A stretch of 38,345 nucleotides of DNA from Gammaproteobacteria bacterium. GTDB lineage: Bacteria > Pseudomonadota > Gammaproteobacteria > Magnimaribacterales > Magnimaribacteraceae. The stretch's first letter is position 1, and every line of letters starts with the position of its first letter. Made by a program: the position numbers and the translations under genes. The stretch spans positions 1 through 38,345 of the forward strand of contig DQKS01000100.1 of NCBI GenBank assembly GCA_015660645.1, written 5' to 3'. The notes under the pieces were generated by a model. That model had not been told where the DNA came from, did no database searches, and saw nothing but the letters and a program-made list of their open reading frames with translations. Below are positions 35,829 through 38,345 of the stretch, piece by piece.

Positions 35829-36019
35829 CTCATCTCTTCTATCCACAACATTTGAATAGCTTCTAATATTTTCTCATTGGATCTATCTGCATGACCTTTA
35901 AACCCGTCTAACCCAATTACCCAGTCTCTCAAATCTGTAAAAAGAACATATTGTGGATCAATTTCAGGGTATTTCTCACAAAGCTCAATCGCTATTTCAT
36001 TTACGTCTGTCCAAAGCAT
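35825..36019 (-). CDS. iscX: IscX, iron-sulfur assembly accessory protein
   Basis: Small acidic protein (64 residues) that binds IscS and iron and tunes the rate of cluster assembly. The sequence matches the family end to end: [31 protein letters not shown] and the closing [16 protein letters not shown]. It is one base after the fdx stop and is the last gene of the isc set, as in E. coli. It ends inside the ndk promoter. Confidence 0.95.
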   Translation of the reverse strand: MLWTDVNEIAIELCEKYPEIDPQYVLFTDLRDWVIGLDGFKGHADRSNEKILEAIQMLWIEEMS

Positions 36020-36020
36020 A

Positions 36021-36359
36021 TCAATGGCTCTCAGAAACCATGTTAATTGTATATCTAGGTATTTCTATTTCTAAATCTTCTTCACCAACAACGATTTGAC
36101 AACCAAGTCTTGATTGAGATTCTAGACCCCAAGCTTTATCGAGCATATCTTCCTCTGTTTCCGAGGCATCATCAAGTGAAGAGAATCCGTTCCTTACAAT
36201 GACATGGCAAGTAGTACAAGCACAGGATAATTCACAAGCATGTTCTATAGATATCCCTCTATCCAAAAGAATTTCACAAAGGTTTTCACCGGGGTTAACT
36301 TCGATCTCAGCTCCTTCTGGACAAATCTCTGTATGAGAGCCAATCTTTATCTTTGTCAT
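36021..36359 (-). CDS. fdx: Isc-type [2Fe-2S] ferredoxin
   Basis: Adrenodoxin-type ferredoxin that supplies electrons for cluster assembly on IscU. In 112 residues, the four ligands are in CELSCACTTCHV (first three used ligands about C40, C46, C49 by the CX5CX2C pattern) and LGCQIV (about C87). The C-terminal segment IPRYTINMVSE is as in E. coli Fdx. It follows iscA by 22 bases; hscB and hscA, which usually lie between iscA and fdx, are absent. Confidence 0.96.
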   Translation of the reverse strand: MTKIKIGSHTEICPEGAEIEVNPGENLCEILLDRGISIEHACELSCACTTCHVIVRNGFSSLDDASETEEDMLDKAWGLESQSRLGCQIVVGEEDLEIEIPRYTINMVSESH

Positions 36360-36381
36360 TTTCTAAATAATCTTATATAGA

Positions 36382-36750
36382 TTAAGTTTTTACTTCAAAG
36401 CTTTCCCCACAACCACAAACTGCTTTTACATTAGGATTGTAGAACTTGATTCCTTCATTCACGCCATCTTGCTCAAAATCTACCTTTGTTCCTTTAAGAT
36501 ATAAAAAAGATTCAGAATCAATAAATACCGAAACATCATTAAACTCAAAAGAAAGATCATCCGAATTCTTCGACTTTACATAATCTAAGGAGTAAGTATA
36601 TCCCGAGCATCCTGAAGATTCCGATACAGAGAATCTAATTCCTATATTTGAATTCTTGTTACTTAGATTTTGTTTAAAGTGCTTAATAGCGCTTGGGCTT
36701 AAATCGAAACTATTTGGATCAAAAGAACTAGGTTGAGTAAGATTAGGCAT
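36382..36750 (-). CDS. iscA: IscA-type iron-sulfur carrier
   Basis: A-type carrier that passes clusters to target proteins. I take ATG at 36750 (122 residues); a TTG at 36759 is also in frame. The three ligand cysteines are C48 (SSGCSGYTY) and C112, C114 (AVCGCGESF), with the HesB-type stretch KVDFEQDGVNEGIKFYNPNVK before the last pair. The N-terminal 20 residues are extra to E. coli IscA. IscA is inferred from its place between iscU and fdx; by sequence alone ErpA or SufA are possible. Confidence 0.92.
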   Translation of the reverse strand: MPNLTQPSSFDPNSFDLSPSAIKHFKQNLSNKNSNIGIRFSVSESSGCSGYTYSLDYVKSKNSDDLSFEFNDVSVFIDSESFLYLKGTKVDFEQDGVNEGIKFYNPNVKAVCGCGESFEVKT

Positions 36751-36759
36751 ACTTATCAA

Positions 36760-37164
36760 TTAAATCTTAGATTCGTAATCTTTTATGGCTTGGTGAATAC
36801 TATCTTCTGCTAAAACAGAGCAATGAATCTTTATAGCAGGAAGCTCTAGAGCATCAACAATGTCCTGATTTCTAATTTCTTTAGCTTCTTCAAGAGTTTT
36901 TCCTTTTAGCATGTCAACTAACTCACTTGAAGAGGCTATTGCAGATCCGCATCCATAAGTTTTGAACTTCACATCGCTTATAACGTGAGAATTATTCCTT
37001 TGTTCACACTTGATTTGTAGTCTCATTACATCACCACAAGCCGGCGCTCCCACCATGCCAGTTCCTATATTTAATTCTGAAGGATCCCACCTACCTACAT
37101 GGTGTTTTTCTGGTTCTTGAAGTGTTTTTTCAAACTTATCTATTACTTTCTTACTGTATGCCAT
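36760..37164 (-). CDS. iscU: Iron-sulfur scaffold protein IscU
   Basis: Scaffold on which [2Fe-2S] clusters are built with sulfur from IscS. The 134 residues have the ligand set C43, D45, C72 and C115 (APACGDVM, YGCGSAIASS, KIHCSVLAED). The chaperone-recognition motif, LPPVK in E. coli, reads LPAIK here (108-112), matching the absence of hscA and hscB from the operon. It starts 16 bases after iscS. Everything else looks like a functional scaffold. Confidence 0.97.
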   Translation of the reverse strand: MAYSKKVIDKFEKTLQEPEKHHVGRWDPSELNIGTGMVGAPACGDVMRLQIKCEQRNNSHVISDVKFKTYGCGSAIASSSELVDMLKGKTLEEAKEIRNQDIVDALELPAIKIHCSVLAEDSIHQAIKDYESKI

Positions 37165-37180
37165 TTCTTACCTCGCTGTA

Positions 37181-38345
37181 TTAACTAGTCGACCATTCAA
37201 TCGTATCTAAATCCACTCCATCTTTATACATATCCCAAAGTGGAGATAATTCTCTTAATTTTCCTACCGCATTCCTTACAAGGCCAATTGTATATTCAAC
37301 CTCTTCATCAGTTGTAAATCTTCCTATAGCAAATCTAATTGAGCTATGTGCTAGTTCGTCCTTCAGACCTATTGCTCTTAAAACGTACGAGGGTTCTAAA
37401 CTAGCAGAGGTACAAGCCGAACCAGAAGAAACTGCTATATCTTTCAAAGCCATTATAAGTGATTCGCCTTCAACATAATTAAAACTAACATTTAAAAAAC
37501 CAGCTGCTCTATGTTCTCGATCTCCATTCAAATAAACTTCTTCCATATCATTAAGGCCGTCCCAAAATTTATCTCTCAACGACTTGATACGCTTATTATC
37601 TTGGATCATATCTTCTTTAGCTATTCTGAAAGCTTCTCCCATACCAACAATTTGATGTGTTGCCAAAGTACCAGCTCTCATACCTCTCTCATGACCTCCT
37701 CCATGGATCTGAGCCTCTAATCTTACTCTTGGCTTTCTTCTTGCATACAGTGCTCCTATTCCTTTAGGTCCATAAGTCTTATGAGCAGAAAAAGACATTA
37801 AATCAACTTCAAGCCGAGATAAATCTATAGGTAATTTACCTGTGCTTTGAGCTGCATCTACATGAAAAATAATACCTTTTTCTCTCGTTATTTTGCCGAT
37901 GGATTCAATATCATTAATAACTCCAATTTCATTATTAATATGCATCAAAGATACTAAAATAGTTTGATCCGTAATTTCACTAGAAACCATAGCAGGAGTA
38001 ACTATTCCATTAGAACCTGGGTCCAAATAACTTATTACAAAACCTTCTCTTTCTAATTGCCTACAACTATCAAGTACAGCTTTGTGCTCCACTTTAGAAG
38101 TAATAATATGGTTGCCTTTTCCTTTGTTAAATCTCGCTGAGCCCTTAATTGCAAGATTATCTGATTCAGTTGCCCCTGAAGTCCACACTATTTCACGGGG
38201 GTCACAATTAACTAGCGTAGCAACATTTAAGCGCGCTTCTTCAGTTGCCTCTTCTGCTTTCCAACCAAAAGCATGGGATCGCGATGCAGGATTACCAAAA
38301 TTTCCATCAAGAGAAAGGCATTCTTGCATTTTTGTAACAACTCTC
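37181..38345 (-). CDS. iscS: Cysteine desulfurase IscS (N-terminus beyond window)
   Basis: PLP enzyme that takes sulfur from cysteine for Fe-S clusters and tRNA thiolation. The frame is open to the window end; the ATG at 38329 is internal, since RVVTK before it aligns with IscS sequence ahead of [14 protein letters not shown]. About 387 of some 404 residues are present. PLP lysine lies in [17 protein letters not shown], the aspartate/histidine region in [10 protein letters not shown], and the catalytic loop cysteine in [16 protein letters not shown]. Whether iscR precedes it is not visible. TusA-like (17699-17953) is a possible sulfur acceptor. Confidence 0.97.
   Translation of the reverse strand, partial: RVVTKMQECLSLDGNFGNPASRSHAFGWKAEEATEEARLNVATLVNCDPREIVWTSGATESDNLAIKGSARFNKGKGNHIITSKVEHKAVLDSCRQLEREGFVISYLDPGSNGIVTPAMVSSEITDQTILVSLMHINNEIGVINDIESIGKITREKGIIFHVDAAQSTGKLPIDLSRLEVDLMSFSAHKTYGPKGIGALYARRKPRVRLEAQIHGGGHERGMRAGTLATHQIVGMGEAFRIAKEDMIQDNKRIKSLRDKFWDGLNDMEEVYLNGDREHRAAGFLNVSFNYVEGESLIMALKDIAVSSGSACTSASLEPSYVLRAIGLKDELAHSSIRFAIGRFTTDEEVEYTIGLVRNAVGKLRELSPLWDMYKDGVDLDTIEWSTS

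Noticed and set aside
35772-35846. N-terminal extension of ndk to 35846
   Set aside because: The extension runs through the TATAAT-GCGCGCC promoter and into iscX; the family begins at ATG 35771, which has AAGGG upstream.

Overview
The window reads as a compact, AT-rich chromosome segment from a streamlined gammaproteobacterium. The low GC, the very short gaps and the mix of genes suggest a marine SAR86-like lineage; that placement is inference from gene content, not a computed phylogeny. No rRNA, tRNA, CRISPR array, insertion sequence or prophage gene was found. Nearly every gene is a recognisable housekeeping gene, and the interest lies in what is missing, decayed or oddly started.

Layout, left to right. 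1-3351 (minus strand): 5' end of groEL, groES, then an overlapping set fxsA, vanZ-like, ampG-like and yajQ. 3440-5996 (plus): a cobalamin riboswitch controlling a BtuB-like TonB receptor and a PduO-type cobalamin adenosyltransferase, i.e. B12 uptake and activation. 5997-7238 (minus): AmpD amidase and an exported six-EF-hand protein. 7322-15421 (minus): the conserved murJ-ribF-ileS-lspA-ispH block, preceded by msrB and a membrane fatty acid desaturase. 15549-16301 (minus): a hexapeptide acetyltransferase with a disrupted 5' end, divergent from a plus-strand set of MATE transporter, TusA-like protein and a CurA-type oxidoreductase (16300-18979). 18981-25440 (minus): a crotonase, then sdhCDAB and sucCD. 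Between sdhB and sucC, where sucA, sucB and lpd often sit, only a roughly 190-bp fossil of lpd remains. 25538-28908: MFS transporter and a secreted oligopeptidase B. 28908-38345 (minus): der, bamB, yfgM, hisS, ispG, rodZ, ndk, iscX, fdx, iscA, iscU and iscS (cut by the window edge). This is a shortened version of the E. coli isc-to-der region.

How the genes work together. Succinyl-CoA synthetase and succinate dehydrogenase are intact, but the 2-oxoglutarate dehydrogenase genes have been deleted from their usual place. The Fe-S assembly genes (iscS, iscU, iscA, fdx, iscX) lack the hscBA chaperones, and IscU carries LPAIK in place of the LPPVK site that HscA binds. AmpG and AmpD together point to peptidoglycan recycling; MurJ, RodZ, LspA and BamB serve envelope construction. 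The ispH and ispG genes are the last two steps of the MEP isoprenoid pathway and use Fe-S clusters.

The strongest observations are the lpd fossil, the missing hscBA with its matching IscU change, a murJ gene whose conserved first helix can only be reached from a CTG start overlapping the msrB stop, and an acetyltransferase whose conserved N-terminus lies upstream of every usable canonical start, behind an in-frame stop. I found no wholly new multi-gene system.
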